Notes under the pieces: generated by a model
The model's database searches: none
What the model saw: the letters and a program-made list of their open reading frames with translations, nothing else
What the model was told of the DNA's origin: nothing
Made by a program: the position numbers and the translations under genes
Origin: Vibrio comitans
Lineage (GTDB): Bacteria > Pseudomonadota > Gammaproteobacteria > Enterobacterales > Vibrionaceae
Reading direction: 5' to 3'
Assembly: GCA_024346835.1 (NCBI GenBank)
Contig: AP024867.1
Coordinates: 806,001-870,000, forward strand
Length of the DNA: 64,000 nt
Part shown: positions 29,001 to 37,121 of the stretch, piece after piece
Layout: each line of letters opens with the position of its first letter
How positions within the stretch are numbered: the first letter of the stretch is position 1

Positions 29001-29729
29001 TTAAGCTGATAGATGAGATTGTTTTTGCTCAAGAAACAAAGCATTTCTGGTTTTATTATTCAGTCGCTCAAATCTTTTATAAATGTCGTTAGTATCAATA
29101 CCCCAGCTGTGCAAGTATCTGATAAGTAAAAGCTTGTAGTGATTTTGTTCGACTTCTCCTGTGTTGCATTTCAGCTTGATAATGCCGCCAAACTCGGAGA
29201 TATGCTGTTGATAAAGGCCGATCGTTAAACCAAATAACCCAAGCATAAATTGGTCAGCATCGTCCTGAGCCGTTCCGATATTGGATTGATTGAATAACTG
29301 GTGACTGATGTCATGGAGGTGAGTTGAGAATTCATTTATCAACTTCGAAACCGCATTCACTCGTGTGATAGTTGCTGCATTCCAAACATGTGGATTAATA
29401 GCAAATTGCTTCAGGGTATAATTATTGGGTTGGCTTTCAGCTGTCATCCAAAAAGCAATACTTGCCATTAATATCTGGTCTAGAGCATCGTTTTCTGTGG
29501 TTAAAAGCTGCTTAATTGAGCCCAGTTCTTGTTCAATTAAGTTGTATACGCAGGCTAAAAGTAGGTCCTCCTTGCTCGGAAAGTGGCTATAGATTACGCC
29601 CATTGAGCAGCAGGTTGCTTTGGCAACGTCAGACATCTTCAACTCAAAAACTGTTTGGTTTTCAAGTAATGACATGACAACTTCAATTATCTTTTGCTCT
29701 CTGTGTTGAAGTAGAACAATTTTAGACAC
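29001..29729 (-). CDS. TetR-family regulator heading the RND operon
   Basis: A 242-residue TetR-type regulator with a helix-turn-helix at residues about 10-55 (VFELKMSDVAKATCCSMGVI then YSHFPSKEDLLLACV). The C-terminal ligand domain is long and ends with a polar tail. It lies immediately upstream of the adaptor gene on the same strand with a palindrome between them. It most likely represses the efflux genes and itself. Confidence 0.88.
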   Translation of the reverse strand: MSKIVLLQHREQKIIEVVMSLLENQTVFELKMSDVAKATCCSMGVIYSHFPSKEDLLLACVYNLIEQELGSIKQLLTTENDALDQILMASIAFWMTAESQPNNYTLKQFAINPHVWNAATITRVNAVSKLINEFSTHLHDISHQLFNQSNIGTAQDDADQFMLGLFGLTIGLYQQHISEFGGIIKLKCNTGEVEQNHYKLLLIRYLHSWGIDTNDIYKRFERLNNKTRNALFLEQKQSHLSA

Positions 29730-30174
29730 GTTATGTCTCCATTTTTGGTGGCTAGTTACTCATGAAAAATGTGAAGCTGGCGATAATTCGGCTTTCAGAT
29801 CACGAGCTTTTCATTGGTGTTCTTGGCCACGAAATATCATATTCCTTTCTATTAGTATCTTAATTGGCATACCAGATCCATGTGAAATGCAGCTTTGGAA
29901 TTCCAATTGTAATGAAGATCACGATTTTGGTGTGCTTTTTGGGTTTCTGAACGTATTTATAAGTAGTAAATGAGCTTTCGGAGGGGGGAGCTAGCCGCTT
30001 TTCAGCTGAATTCCCGTAATGCCGGTTGACGAAGAACCTAGAAGAAGTAAGATCATGGAGCCAATTTGGGTAATGAATTACCAACTATTTCACTATTGTG
30101 ACTTGTATACTTCATTGGCATTTCTATTTTTAGTATATTCGTCAATTATTTATTAGTTTTATCGGGTGTAAGTT
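29730..30174. other. Divergent tetR/uxuR intergenic region, about 445 bases
   Basis: No gene is supported here. It carries a UxuR-like site (29864-29875), a 12-base palindrome TTGGAATTCCAA (29895-29906) and AT-rich promoter-like sequence near 30110-30160 just ahead of uxuR. Confidence 0.6.
29864..29875. promoter_or_regulatory. UxuR-like operator upstream of uxuR
   Basis: TTGGCATACCAG, two bases off the palindrome, 311 bases upstream of uxuR. A palindrome TTGGAATTCCAA with the same outer half-sites follows 20 bases later. Autoregulation is the inference. Confidence 0.45.
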
Positions 30175-30954
30175 ATGTCGGATTCGGGAAGAAGATACGT
30201 CGCAATAGGCAAAAACATTCGCAATGAGCTTCAATCAAGCAAGTATAAAGTCGGTGATCGACTACCGACTGAACGTGAGATTGGTGAGCAGTATGGTGTA
30301 AGTCGAACAGTGATTCGTGAAGCGATCATAATGCTAGAACTTGAAGGCTTGGTAGAAGTTCGCAAAGGATCAGGTGTATATCTGATGGCTAAACCAGATG
30401 AAAGCAGCTCAACAAGTGCGGAAGGTCATGATTCTTTAGGGTTTAATGTTACCGAAGGGGACATAGGTCCTTTCGAAATGCTTCAAGGACGTCAACTGAT
30501 AGAAAGCAACATTGCAGAGTTTGCCGCGATCAACATTACTAAGTCAGAAATCTTTGAGATGCGTAAGATTCTCAATGAAGAACGAGAACTGGTCGAAGCC
30601 GGAGCACCAAGTGACGAGCAGGATAAGCAATTCCATATATTGATTGCAAATGCGACCAAGAACACCTTGTTGATTGAAATATCTGCAGCTATGTGGGCAC
30701 GTCGAGCAGAGAGTAAAATGTGGGCTCAGCTGCATACTCATATCGAAAGCTCTGCCTATCGCCTTAAATGGCTCGAAGACCACAGCGCAATTTTGATGGC
30801 TCTACAGCGAAAAGATAGTCAAGCAGCAAAGAAAGCAATGTGGCAGCACTTAGAGAATGTCAAAGAGGCATTATTGAGATTCTCAGATATAGATGATGAC
30901 AATTTTGATGGCTATTTATTTGATAGTTATCCGCTTTCTCTTCCGTGTAATTAA
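30175..30954 (+). CDS. uxuR: UxuR, GntR/FadR-family repressor of uronate genes
   Basis: A 259-residue regulator. Residues about 8-72 are a GntR winged helix (GDRLPTEREIGEQYGVSRTV, VIREAIIMLELEGLVEVRKG), and residues about 95-235 the FCD ligand domain with its metal His residues (ERELVE...KQFHILIANATKN...HSAIL). The C-terminal LENVKEALLRFSDIDDDNFD and FDGYLFDSYPL are almost the same as in E. coli UxuR, so the assignment is strong. It is transcribed alone, divergent from the efflux tetR, and should bind the TTGGTATACCAA sites found across the window, releasing them with fructuronate or a related uronate. Confidence 0.95.
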   Translation: MSDSGRRYVAIGKNIRNELQSSKYKVGDRLPTEREIGEQYGVSRTVIREAIIMLELEGLVEVRKGSGVYLMAKPDESSSTSAEGHDSLGFNVTEGDIGPFEMLQGRQLIESNIAEFAAINITKSEIFEMRKILNEERELVEAGAPSDEQDKQFHILIANATKNTLLIEISAAMWARRAESKMWAQLHTHIESSAYRLKWLEDHSAILMALQRKDSQAAKKAMWQHLENVKEALLRFSDIDDDNFDGYLFDSYPLSLPCN

Positions 30955-31013
30955 TCCTGCTTTTTGTTTGTCTCTAGTGTTTACGAAAACTGGATAACTG
31001 GATTCTAAGGCTA

Positions 31014-31050
31014 AAATAGCCCCTAGCAACAGTGTTGTTAGGGGCTATTT
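31014..31050 (+). terminator. Terminator after uxuR
   Basis: A 12-bp perfect stem, AAATAGCCCCTA (31014-31025) with TAGGGGCTATTT (31039-31050), extended inside by CAAC/GTTG. Confidence 0.85.
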
Positions 31051-31175
31051 GCATTTTCTTTTTCAGGTCAAAGAGCATAGAGAATGCCCCTGTTTTTCCT
31101 ACGGCACAATTTATAGTTTTACAGCACTAAGCTAGGGGGCATGTAGGCAAGAAAAGAAGATATCTGATTGTGTCA

Positions 31176-31481
31176 CTAACTTTCGAAACCATATTCCTCA
31201 AACTCTCTTAATTTAGCTACCAAACTAAGTTGATCTCCTCTTGTGCGTACCAGTTTGAAAATCTTCGCGGTATGCGTAATGCATACTGTGCGAATCAGAG
31301 CATATCTCTGTTTATGAACTCTTCCTTGCAAACGTAGACTAGTGTTCCGATCTAGGAGCTCACTAAGATGGCGATGCACAAAAGTCTTGAGACAATATCG
31401 GCAAGCCGTATTTGCGTTGACCGTGTATTCGTATGCTTTGCTGATTGAGCGTAGGTCACAAGGTGGGCATTGAAGCCAATC
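31176..31481 (-). pseudogene. Possible gene remnant with a CxxC/CxxC zinc-ribbon
   Basis: A 101-codon frame open between a stop at 31482-31484 and 31176. It reads CPPC, then 18 residues, then CRYC, a zinc-ribbon spacing, followed by a basic region (RLQGRVHKQRYALIR). There is no ATG and no ribosome-binding site; the only in-frame start-like codon is a GTG at 31379, after the cysteines. I do not recognise the family. It may be a decayed gene or chance. Confidence 0.25.
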
Positions 31482-31748
31482 TTACCTAGCTCATTGTCAG
31501 GTGACTCTCATTGTTCGATGCAATATTTCTTTGCTCATATATTTTTATCATACATCACTTTTCTAGAGATAGGTTACTACCGGTAAAGTGCAGTCGTATA
31601 TAAATGAAGACATAAGTCTATTAATACACGTGAGCTAATAGCCTAATAAGTCTCTAAAATATATTTTTAAAAAGTAATTATTTGCTTGTTATAAAATACA
31701 TATAAAGACTCGTGGTGAAGTATTTGTATTGAAATCCTGCAAGGTTTT

Positions 31749-31760
31749 TTGGTACACCAA
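31749..31760. promoter_or_regulatory. UxuR-like operator of the porin unit
   Basis: TTGGTACACCAA, one base off the palindrome, 44 bases upstream of the ATG at 31804. A second partial site TAGGTATTCCAA lies at 31943-31954, 84 bases upstream of the 56-residue gene. Confidence 0.6.
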
Positions 31761-31803
31761 TGTTTCGAATGATGTTCGTGATAAGCTTCACAGCTTAAGA
31801 TTG

Positions 31804-31992
31804 ATGTGGATCATCTCTGTGCTTTTTCTTGTGATTCCCTTGCTTATCGTAGCTTGCGGGCTAGATCACAGTTCTCTCACTGATATACCAAAAATAGGAC
31901 TAAAGTGTGCATTGTGTCTACCAATTCGTTTTTGTTGGTTTTTAGGTATTCCAATTGGGGTTAATATAGGCACATACAAACAACAAAGTTAG
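31804..31992 (+). CDS. Possible small membrane protein or lipoprotein, 62 residues
   Basis: From ATG 31804 the frame reads 62 residues, beginning with a strong hydrophobic segment that ends LLIVACG, which could be a membrane helix or a lipobox (IVAC). A weak AAGA precedes it. The frame is open further upstream with only a TTG at 31729, but the UxuR-like operator would then lie inside the gene, so the later start is preferred. No family is recognised. It precedes the 56-residue gene and the porin, so it may be the first gene of that unit, or may not be a gene at all. Confidence 0.35.
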   Translation: MWIISVLFLVIPLLIVACGLDHSSLTDIPKIGLKCALCLPIRFCWFLGIPIGVNIGTYKQQS

Positions 31993-32037
31993 CAATGTCC
32001 TAATAGCTAGTAATAAATAATAAGTATTGAGGCTGAT

Positions 32038-32208
32038 ATGAATAATCTTGAGAAGGCTAAGTTGGCATTTCAATTATTTGTTGTGAAAGACAAAGAGATT
32101 GAATTAAGCGTAACTGAGAGACAGAAATCTATTGCGTCAGAATATTATGAATCAATAGCAACTTTAGAATTGATCGAACAGTTGATGAGCGAGAAAACGA
32201 GAGTTTAG
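32038..32208 (+). CDS. Small 56-residue protein ahead of the porin gene
   Basis: A short frame from ATG 32038 to TAG 32206-32208. GAGG lies five bases before the start, a good ribosome-binding site. The product is soluble and acidic-basic mixed with strong helix tendency (NNLEKAKLAFQLFVVKDKEI near the start, a C-terminal LELIEQLMSEK). I know no family for it. It is 109 bases upstream of the OprD-like porin on the same strand, with a perfect hairpin between, and may be co-transcribed and UxuR-controlled. Confidence 0.55.
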   Translation: MNNLEKAKLAFQLFVVKDKEIELSVTERQKSIASEYYESIATLELIEQLMSEKTRV

Positions 32209-32242
32209 TTTTAAGCTGATAGATTAGTTTTAAGAAGAGGGT

Positions 32243-32270
32243 CATGTCCGCTACGGCAATAGCGGACATG
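32243..32270 (+). promoter_or_regulatory. Perfect hairpin in the porin leader
   Basis: CATGTCCGCTA (32243-32253) and TAGCGGACATG (32260-32270) form an 11-bp perfect stem with loop CGGCAA, 47 bases upstream of the porin start. No T-run follows, so it is not a simple terminator. An mRNA-stability element, an RNA-binding site or an operator are the options. Confidence 0.6.
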
Positions 32271-32317
32271 TGCATCCTGAACTTTAGCAGTAAAATCGAT
32301 ACAGAAAGGATACAAAA

Positions 32318-33766
32318 TTGAACATACACAATTCACAAAGTGATGACAAGCTATTACCTGTAAGAAAGAATAAAATTAGCACTGCTTTCATACTTGCTTC
32401 TATTTTGCCTTTTACGGTAATAGGTAGCGACTTAGAAGAGGTTGATGCGTTGTCACTTTCAGGTGAAATCATTGATGGGCGTCTTGATGAAATTCTTAGC
32501 ATATCAGATGAAGATGTAGGCGAGTTTGTCTCTTTAGAGCGAAGCCATACTCTGGACCTATTACTTAAAAATGAATACCGTAATGCTGACCGCCCTAGTG
32601 CTTCTGGTGACTATGGTCCTAAAATTGATGCATGGGTGCAATATTTTGGCTTCGATTACCAGACGCAAAATCTTCTGCCCTGGCTGGATATTCAAGCAGG
32701 TGTGCATTCAACCGCAAAGATTCACGCTGATCCAAATAAAAGCTCACGCTTTTATTTGGATGGCCACGATGGCTTTACGTTATTCACCGGAACAGTCAAC
32801 CTGAAACCAACCGATAATATTGAGTTGCAATTGGGTCGCTATGGAACAGATTACTATGCGGGTACTCTTGATTATTTTGTTCCATTATTAGATGAGAGTT
32901 CAGTTCGTACTACGCCTTCATATAAAGAAGGGGCGCTATTGAAAGTAAATACTGGTAGTTTTCATTGGTACGGTGCTGTGGCATCGAGGTTCGGTGGTGG
33001 TTATTATTCTGACTGGGAAGATTACGGCGTGACCACAATAGATCCCACTACGGGAGAGCTCCAAGTTGATGAAGATTACAAATATTTTCTCTCGAGCATT
33101 TGGGACAACAGGCAAGATAGCGGTACAGAAATTGGTGTGGGCTTGTCCTTCATGGAAGAGCATAGCTATCAAGGTATGATCAATGCCTCTCAAATGTATA
33201 TCGATTCAAATCAATCGTTTTGGAAGGCGGAAATTAGAGCGTTTTACGCTCAATTAATTGGTCGAACCAAAGATAATAACAGCGACTACATGGCCATGAT
33301 GGGTCTTGACGATGAAGATAATACTTTTGCTGTTTCTGGTCAGTTGACGTTCAATCGAGACGCTATCACCGTGATTGGTTCGATTGGTCAAGTAGGTACT
33401 AAATTGAGCCCACTGACTCTTGTTGATACGGATGTGGGTTTCTCTTTTGACCAAAGTATTGACCGAAATCATGAAGATATGTTGGCATGGCAGTTAGGTG
33501 GATTTTATCAGGCTACTGAACACCTAAATGTGGGTCTTGCAATGGTGATTACGGATGGTTACGAAGACAGTTCTAAGCAGGTTGAAGTTGTCGGTACGGG
33601 AGCTAACTTCATTGTCCAGCACAAAGGGTATGGGCAGCTAAAAGGGCTAGATACGACTCTTATTCTCAACAAGGCAGTAGAATATCGAGAAGGTTCTAGT
33701 TTTGGAGATAAGTTGGATTATTACGACATCAAGCTAACTTTCCACTATCCAATTAATATCATCTAA
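32318..33766 (+). CDS. OprD-like outer membrane porin
   Basis: A 482-residue outer-membrane beta-barrel. The start is TTG 32318, with AAAGGA seven bases ahead. Residues 1-36 are an unusually long signal peptide (polar start, hydrophobic STAFILASILPFTVIGS). The mature part alternates in short amphipathic strands, and the run YFGFDYQTQNLLPWLDIQAG, DGFTLFTG and a TPSYKEGALLKV segment follow the layout of OprD-type substrate-specific porins. The final strand is YDIKLTFHYPI. UxuR-like sites upstream suggest uptake of uronates or small uronides. Family assignment is from layout, not search. Confidence 0.75.
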   Translation: MNIHNSQSDDKLLPVRKNKISTAFILASILPFTVIGSDLEEVDALSLSGEIIDGRLDEILSISDEDVGEFVSLERSHTLDLLLKNEYRNADRPSASGDYGPKIDAWVQYFGFDYQTQNLLPWLDIQAGVHSTAKIHADPNKSSRFYLDGHDGFTLFTGTVNLKPTDNIELQLGRYGTDYYAGTLDYFVPLLDESSVRTTPSYKEGALLKVNTGSFHWYGAVASRFGGGYYSDWEDYGVTTIDPTTGELQVDEDYKYFLSSIWDNRQDSGTEIGVGLSFMEEHSYQGMINASQMYIDSNQSFWKAEIRAFYAQLIGRTKDNNSDYMAMMGLDDEDNTFAVSGQLTFNRDAITVIGSIGQVGTKLSPLTLVDTDVGFSFDQSIDRNHEDMLAWQLGGFYQATEHLNVGLAMVITDGYEDSSKQVEVVGTGANFIVQHKGYGQLKGLDTTLILNKAVEYREGSSFGDKLDYYDIKLTFHYPINII

Positions 33767-34078
33767 CTTGAGAAAGAGCCAACGAACAACTTTTGTTGGC
33801 TCTAGCTATGATAGTTATCCTATTAGCTGTCATATCTATTCATTCGATGCTTTTTATATTGTTCAATGCCACTCAAATTAGGGTGGCATTACTTTTAGAT
33901 AAGTTTCGTATTGATAACTAAACCCTCATCCTCGCTCGCCGATATTGAGTTAACGCAACTCATCTAAGGTTCTAATTTCTTACAAATATTTGTTATCGAG
34001 ATCCCCGAACCATGTATAATTTTTGCCTTATTGATAGCCGTTGCGATTACTCAATTAAATAGGGACTCTGGTACAAAA
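33767..34078. other. Intergenic region with two hairpins, about 310 bases
   Basis: It contains a 9-bp hairpin (33775-33783 with 33795-33803) directly after the porin stop, then the duplicated GGGTGGCATT terminator, then AT-rich promoter DNA for the DUF3087 gene. No gene is seen. Confidence 0.6.
33865..33896 (+). terminator. Terminator after the porin gene (copy of 4709-4740)
   Basis: AATGCCACTC (33865-33874) pairs with GGGTGGCATT (33881-33890) with one G-U pair, followed by ACTTTT. It is nearly the same sequence as the terminator of the acylase gene. Confidence 0.75.
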
Positions 34079-34585
34079 ATGCAGTTAAAAGACATAGATA
34101 AGAAGCAATACCGTTCACGATTAAACGTGGTGATTGTTGCCTGCATTGCCAGCTTAGCGGTTTTAAGTTTATCAGTATCTCAGACACTGATTTACCTCTT
34201 TCCTTCAGAGGCGGGCTCTCATTTTCATTGGAATCTATTGGGAGTGATCGTCAGTGCCATCGTTGTTGGGATGACACTACGTAAACTAAAGAGCCACCCT
34301 AAAATGGATGAAGTTGCCTACATTTGGGATCTGAAGCATCAGTTGAACTTGATCTACAGAAAAAACAGGAAGCTGCTTGCTGCAGCTGAGGAAGGAAATA
34401 AAGATGCGATGTTAGCTCTGCAGTTTAGCTATCAAGGCTCTCGTCAATTGTGGCAGATGGACGACAACACCATCACAATGAGCAGTTTAAATACCGCGCA
34501 GAATCAACTGGATAAATGGGTGGAACAGTACGATGTGCAGTTGGATATCTCTGATTATCACTCGGATATTCTAAAAGGGTTTTAA
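34079..34585 (+). CDS. DUF3087 inner membrane protein
   Basis: A 168-residue protein that I recognise as DUF3087, common in Vibrionaceae and relatives and of unknown function. It has two membrane helices (about residues 16-38, VVIVACIASLAVLSLSVSQT, and 50-68 after SHFHWN), followed by a soluble helical part (KMDEVAYIWDLKHQLNLIYR onward). The ATG at 34079 is preferred to TTG 34031, because the family begins MQLKDIDKKQYR. It stands alone between two terminators. Confidence 0.75.
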   Translation: MQLKDIDKKQYRSRLNVVIVACIASLAVLSLSVSQTLIYLFPSEAGSHFHWNLLGVIVSAIVVGMTLRKLKSHPKMDEVAYIWDLKHQLNLIYRKNRKLLAAAEEGNKDAMLALQFSYQGSRQLWQMDDNTITMSSLNTAQNQLDKWVEQYDVQLDISDYHSDILKGF

Positions 34586-34667
34586 GCAGAAGTTTAACTC
34601 TGCTAGTAAGTAGCTTTTGGGTGATCAACCTAGTTATCTGTAGTTAAATTTTCGATTGCTGAATTGT

Positions 34668-34704
34668 AAAAAAGCCCGCTTACTACATAAAGAGCAAGCG
34701 GACT
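34668..34704 (-). terminator. Terminator of the serine hydrolase gene
   Basis: On the minus strand AGTCCGCTT pairs with AAGCGGGCT (one G-U pair) and a run of six U follows (34668-34673). Confidence 0.75.
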
Positions 34705-34725
34705 ATCGGTTATCTGAAATGCCCT

Positions 34726-36036
34726 TTATTTCTTATAATGATCTGCGATTGCTTCAAATGCGGCGAGCCTTGGTTGGTTGGTCGCCCTTGCTGCATTGGA
34801 GGCAGATTCTGCGGAAGAGAATGTCGCAATGACGAGGTTTTTCTCTTGGTTAATGTATAGGTGTTGCCCAAATACGCCGCGGAATGTTGCTATGCCTTTT
34901 TCACTATTGTGTACCCACAGATAGTTTTTGTAACCCTCTAGCCATTGGTCATAGACGCCAGAGTCCTGATCTTTGTACACACTACGATTCATGTGTAATT
35001 TCTCATTTTCGGTTAACGCGAAGGTGTCTTTGATCCACGCTTCTGAGAATATTTGTTGTCCGTTGTATTGACCATTATTGGCCATAGCAATCCCGACTCT
35101 CGCAAAGTCTCTTAAGGTAGTCGTAAAGCCTCCAGTGGCGACGGGTGTAAATGTCATGTCTGCCATGAAAGTGGCATCGTGCTCTGCACCAAGCTTGTAC
35201 CAGATGTTTTCAGCAATGAATTGTTGGAGAGGTTGACCAGACACTCGGGCGATAAGCCAGCCGGCAACGTCCACATTGGGTGAGTGATATTCGTATTTAT
35301 AATTTGGCGCCAGAACAGAGTTTTGCGTGAATTCAGGGGCAAACTCCAGTAAGCCTCGCGGGGTGTCGTCTTTAGTAGGGTCAATCGCCATTAGATCATA
35401 TGCAGGCACTAAGCCCAGTCGGCGGAAGTACTCGAAGTGCATGGTTCCTGGAGTGATATTGGCGTAGTCCTCACTGTAATCTAGGGCCGATGTCATATTG
35501 AGAATGGTTCGAACCGTTTGCTTACCAAAATGGCTACCTTTTAGTTCCTCGATGTAGGTTTCAACGGCTTTATTAGGGTCGATTTTTCCCTGCTCAACTA
35601 AAAGCCCAACAGCCTGGCCAATTAGAGACTTGGTGCTTGATGCCCACATATGATGATCTTTAGGACCAAAGGTTCCAAAGTACTCTTCATGCACAACGTT
35701 GCCATCTTTGATAATGATATACCCATCAGTGCGGTCATTGATCATCGCTTCTTCGACAGTGTAGTTTACGCCTGCATGTTCAAACTTCAGCTTTGCGATG
35801 CTCGAGTCTAGCTCGCTTGGCAGAACGGAGATATTGCCATCTCGAGGAACCATTACTGTCGGGTGAATCCCGATATTTTGAAACGCCCAGTGGTTGTAAT
35901 CAGGGTGTGTCCAGTTACTCAATGTCACCTGATCTTTTGCTGCAACAGGCACTGAGTACATTGCATTGGCGTTGTCGTTAGCACTTACTGACAATGCGGA
36001 GAAGGATGCTGTAATCGCAAGTAGTTTTAGTTTCAT
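34726..36036 (-). CDS. Periplasmic serine hydrolase of the beta-lactamase class C fold
   Basis: A 436-residue protein with a signal peptide of about 19 residues (LLAITASFSALSVSA). The active-site Ser-x-x-Lys is seen in WASSTKSLIG near residue 133, and a Tyr-containing YEYHSPNVDVAGWL segment near 250 matches the Tyr of the second motif. The C-terminal FGQHLYIN replaces the KTG motif of true beta-lactamases, as in esterases and 6-aminohexanoate-dimer hydrolases. So a carboxylesterase or amidase role is more likely than drug resistance. It is divergent from a LysR gene, 160 bases away. Confidence 0.85.
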   Translation of the reverse strand: MKLKLLAITASFSALSVSANDNANAMYSVPVAAKDQVTLSNWTHPDYNHWAFQNIGIHPTVMVPRDGNISVLPSELDSSIAKLKFEHAGVNYTVEEAMINDRTDGYIIIKDGNVVHEEYFGTFGPKDHHMWASSTKSLIGQAVGLLVEQGKIDPNKAVETYIEELKGSHFGKQTVRTILNMTSALDYSEDYANITPGTMHFEYFRRLGLVPAYDLMAIDPTKDDTPRGLLEFAPEFTQNSVLAPNYKYEYHSPNVDVAGWLIARVSGQPLQQFIAENIWYKLGAEHDATFMADMTFTPVATGGFTTTLRDFARVGIAMANNGQYNGQQIFSEAWIKDTFALTENEKLHMNRSVYKDQDSGVYDQWLEGYKNYLWVHNSEKGIATFRGVFGQHLYINQEKNLVIATFSSAESASNAARATNQPRLAAFEAIADHYKK

Positions 36037-36196
36037 GTCATAGACCTTTATTTATCAATTCTTTAGGTTTTAACTTCAAAATGCACGATCAAATCAATGT
36101 GATTCTTGTAAGGGGTCATCACGTTATAGATAGATGGTATGCTTTATAATCTGAACAAACGAATCCATAATGTATGGACTTTACATACATTATTTG

Positions 36197-37108
36197 ATGA
36201 GCAAAAAGATGATTACCTTAGAGCAGTTGTCATGTTTTAAAGCAGTTTATGAGCTAAGCAGCTACAGCAAAGCAGCCAGAAAAACCAATAAAACTAGAGC
36301 CACAGTGCGAGAGCGCGTAAAGGCTTTGGAGGATGTATTAGGCTTTGATTTGTTTGAGGTGATAGGGAAAACCCTTTTCCCAACTGCGCAAGCTGAGCAT
36401 TTGTATGCAAGGGCAGATAATCTGACTAGGCAGGCAAAAGAGTTCTATAGTGTGGCGTTGTCTACCTTTTCAACTGGGATTACCTCTATAGTCTTGCACC
36501 ATGATGATCTCATACCTTTATGTTTGCTATCTGATATTGATGATGCCATTGAACGAGAGTTTCCACATATCTCAATCAATTGGTTGCAAAGAGATAGAGA
36601 GTCGAGCTTGAAGGATATTGAAAGTGGCAATGCGCTGTTTTCAATTATGCCTAGCATTGGGAAAATCTACCCCAGCACTAAGGTAGGTGTCGTTAATCTA
36701 GGGACGTACCAGTATGCTCCTTATACGTCCGTCACATCGAATATTCCTAAGCACCCTGTCGACCTTACTGAGTTGACGATGGAAGATTTTTTGGTGACAG
36801 AAAATGCGGTGTTAAACGAAATGCGCTACGCAAATATAAGTAATCGAAAACACCTGATTTCTAACAACGATATGTTGATGCATAAGATTCAAAAGAAGGG
36901 ATGGACACTATTGAGCATTGCCAATGCTCAAGATTATGTGGACGCAGGGAAACTTCGTACGATAAAAATGAAAGAGACGCTTGGGAGCTTGAGACAAGAA
37001 ATGGTTTTGTTCTATGGATTGCACTCGGAAATGGACGCAGCAAGAAGTCGCATCATAGACCTTGCTAAAGAGTGTGCGGTTAACTTCGCTAAAGGGCCGT
37101 ATGCCTAG
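36197..37108 (+). CDS. LysR-family transcriptional regulator
   Basis: A 303-residue LysR-type regulator. The winged helix is at the N-terminus (ITLEQLSCFKAVYELSSYSK, then TRATVRERVKALEDVLGFDL), followed by an effector domain of about 210 residues. Starts at 36170, 36197 and 36209 are all possible and none has a clear ribosome-binding site. It is divergent from the serine hydrolase, its likely target. The nucleotidyltransferase gene begins 13 bases after its stop, so the two are co-transcribed. Confidence 0.85.
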   Translation: MSKKMITLEQLSCFKAVYELSSYSKAARKTNKTRATVRERVKALEDVLGFDLFEVIGKTLFPTAQAEHLYARADNLTRQAKEFYSVALSTFSTGITSIVLHHDDLIPLCLLSDIDDAIEREFPHISINWLQRDRESSLKDIESGNALFSIMPSIGKIYPSTKVGVVNLGTYQYAPYTSVTSNIPKHPVDLTELTMEDFLVTENAVLNEMRYANISNRKHLISNNDMLMHKIQKKGWTLLSIANAQDYVDAGKLRTIKMKETLGSLRQEMVLFYGLHSEMDAARSRIIDLAKECAVNFAKGPYA

Positions 37109-37121
37109 AGGGGGGTTAAAT

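Larger units (their letters stand above)
30955..31728. other. Gene-poor stretch between uxuR and the porin unit, about 770 bases
   Basis: It begins with the uxuR terminator, holds a doubtful minus-strand remnant with zinc-ribbon cysteines (31176-31481) and ends in AT-rich DNA leading to the UxuR-like sites of the porin unit. No intact gene is supported. Confidence 0.55.

Noticed and set aside
29860..30084. 74-codon minus-strand frame upstream of uxuR
   Set aside because: It covers the UxuR-like sites and promoter region, has poor codon choice, no ribosome-binding site and no recognised motif.
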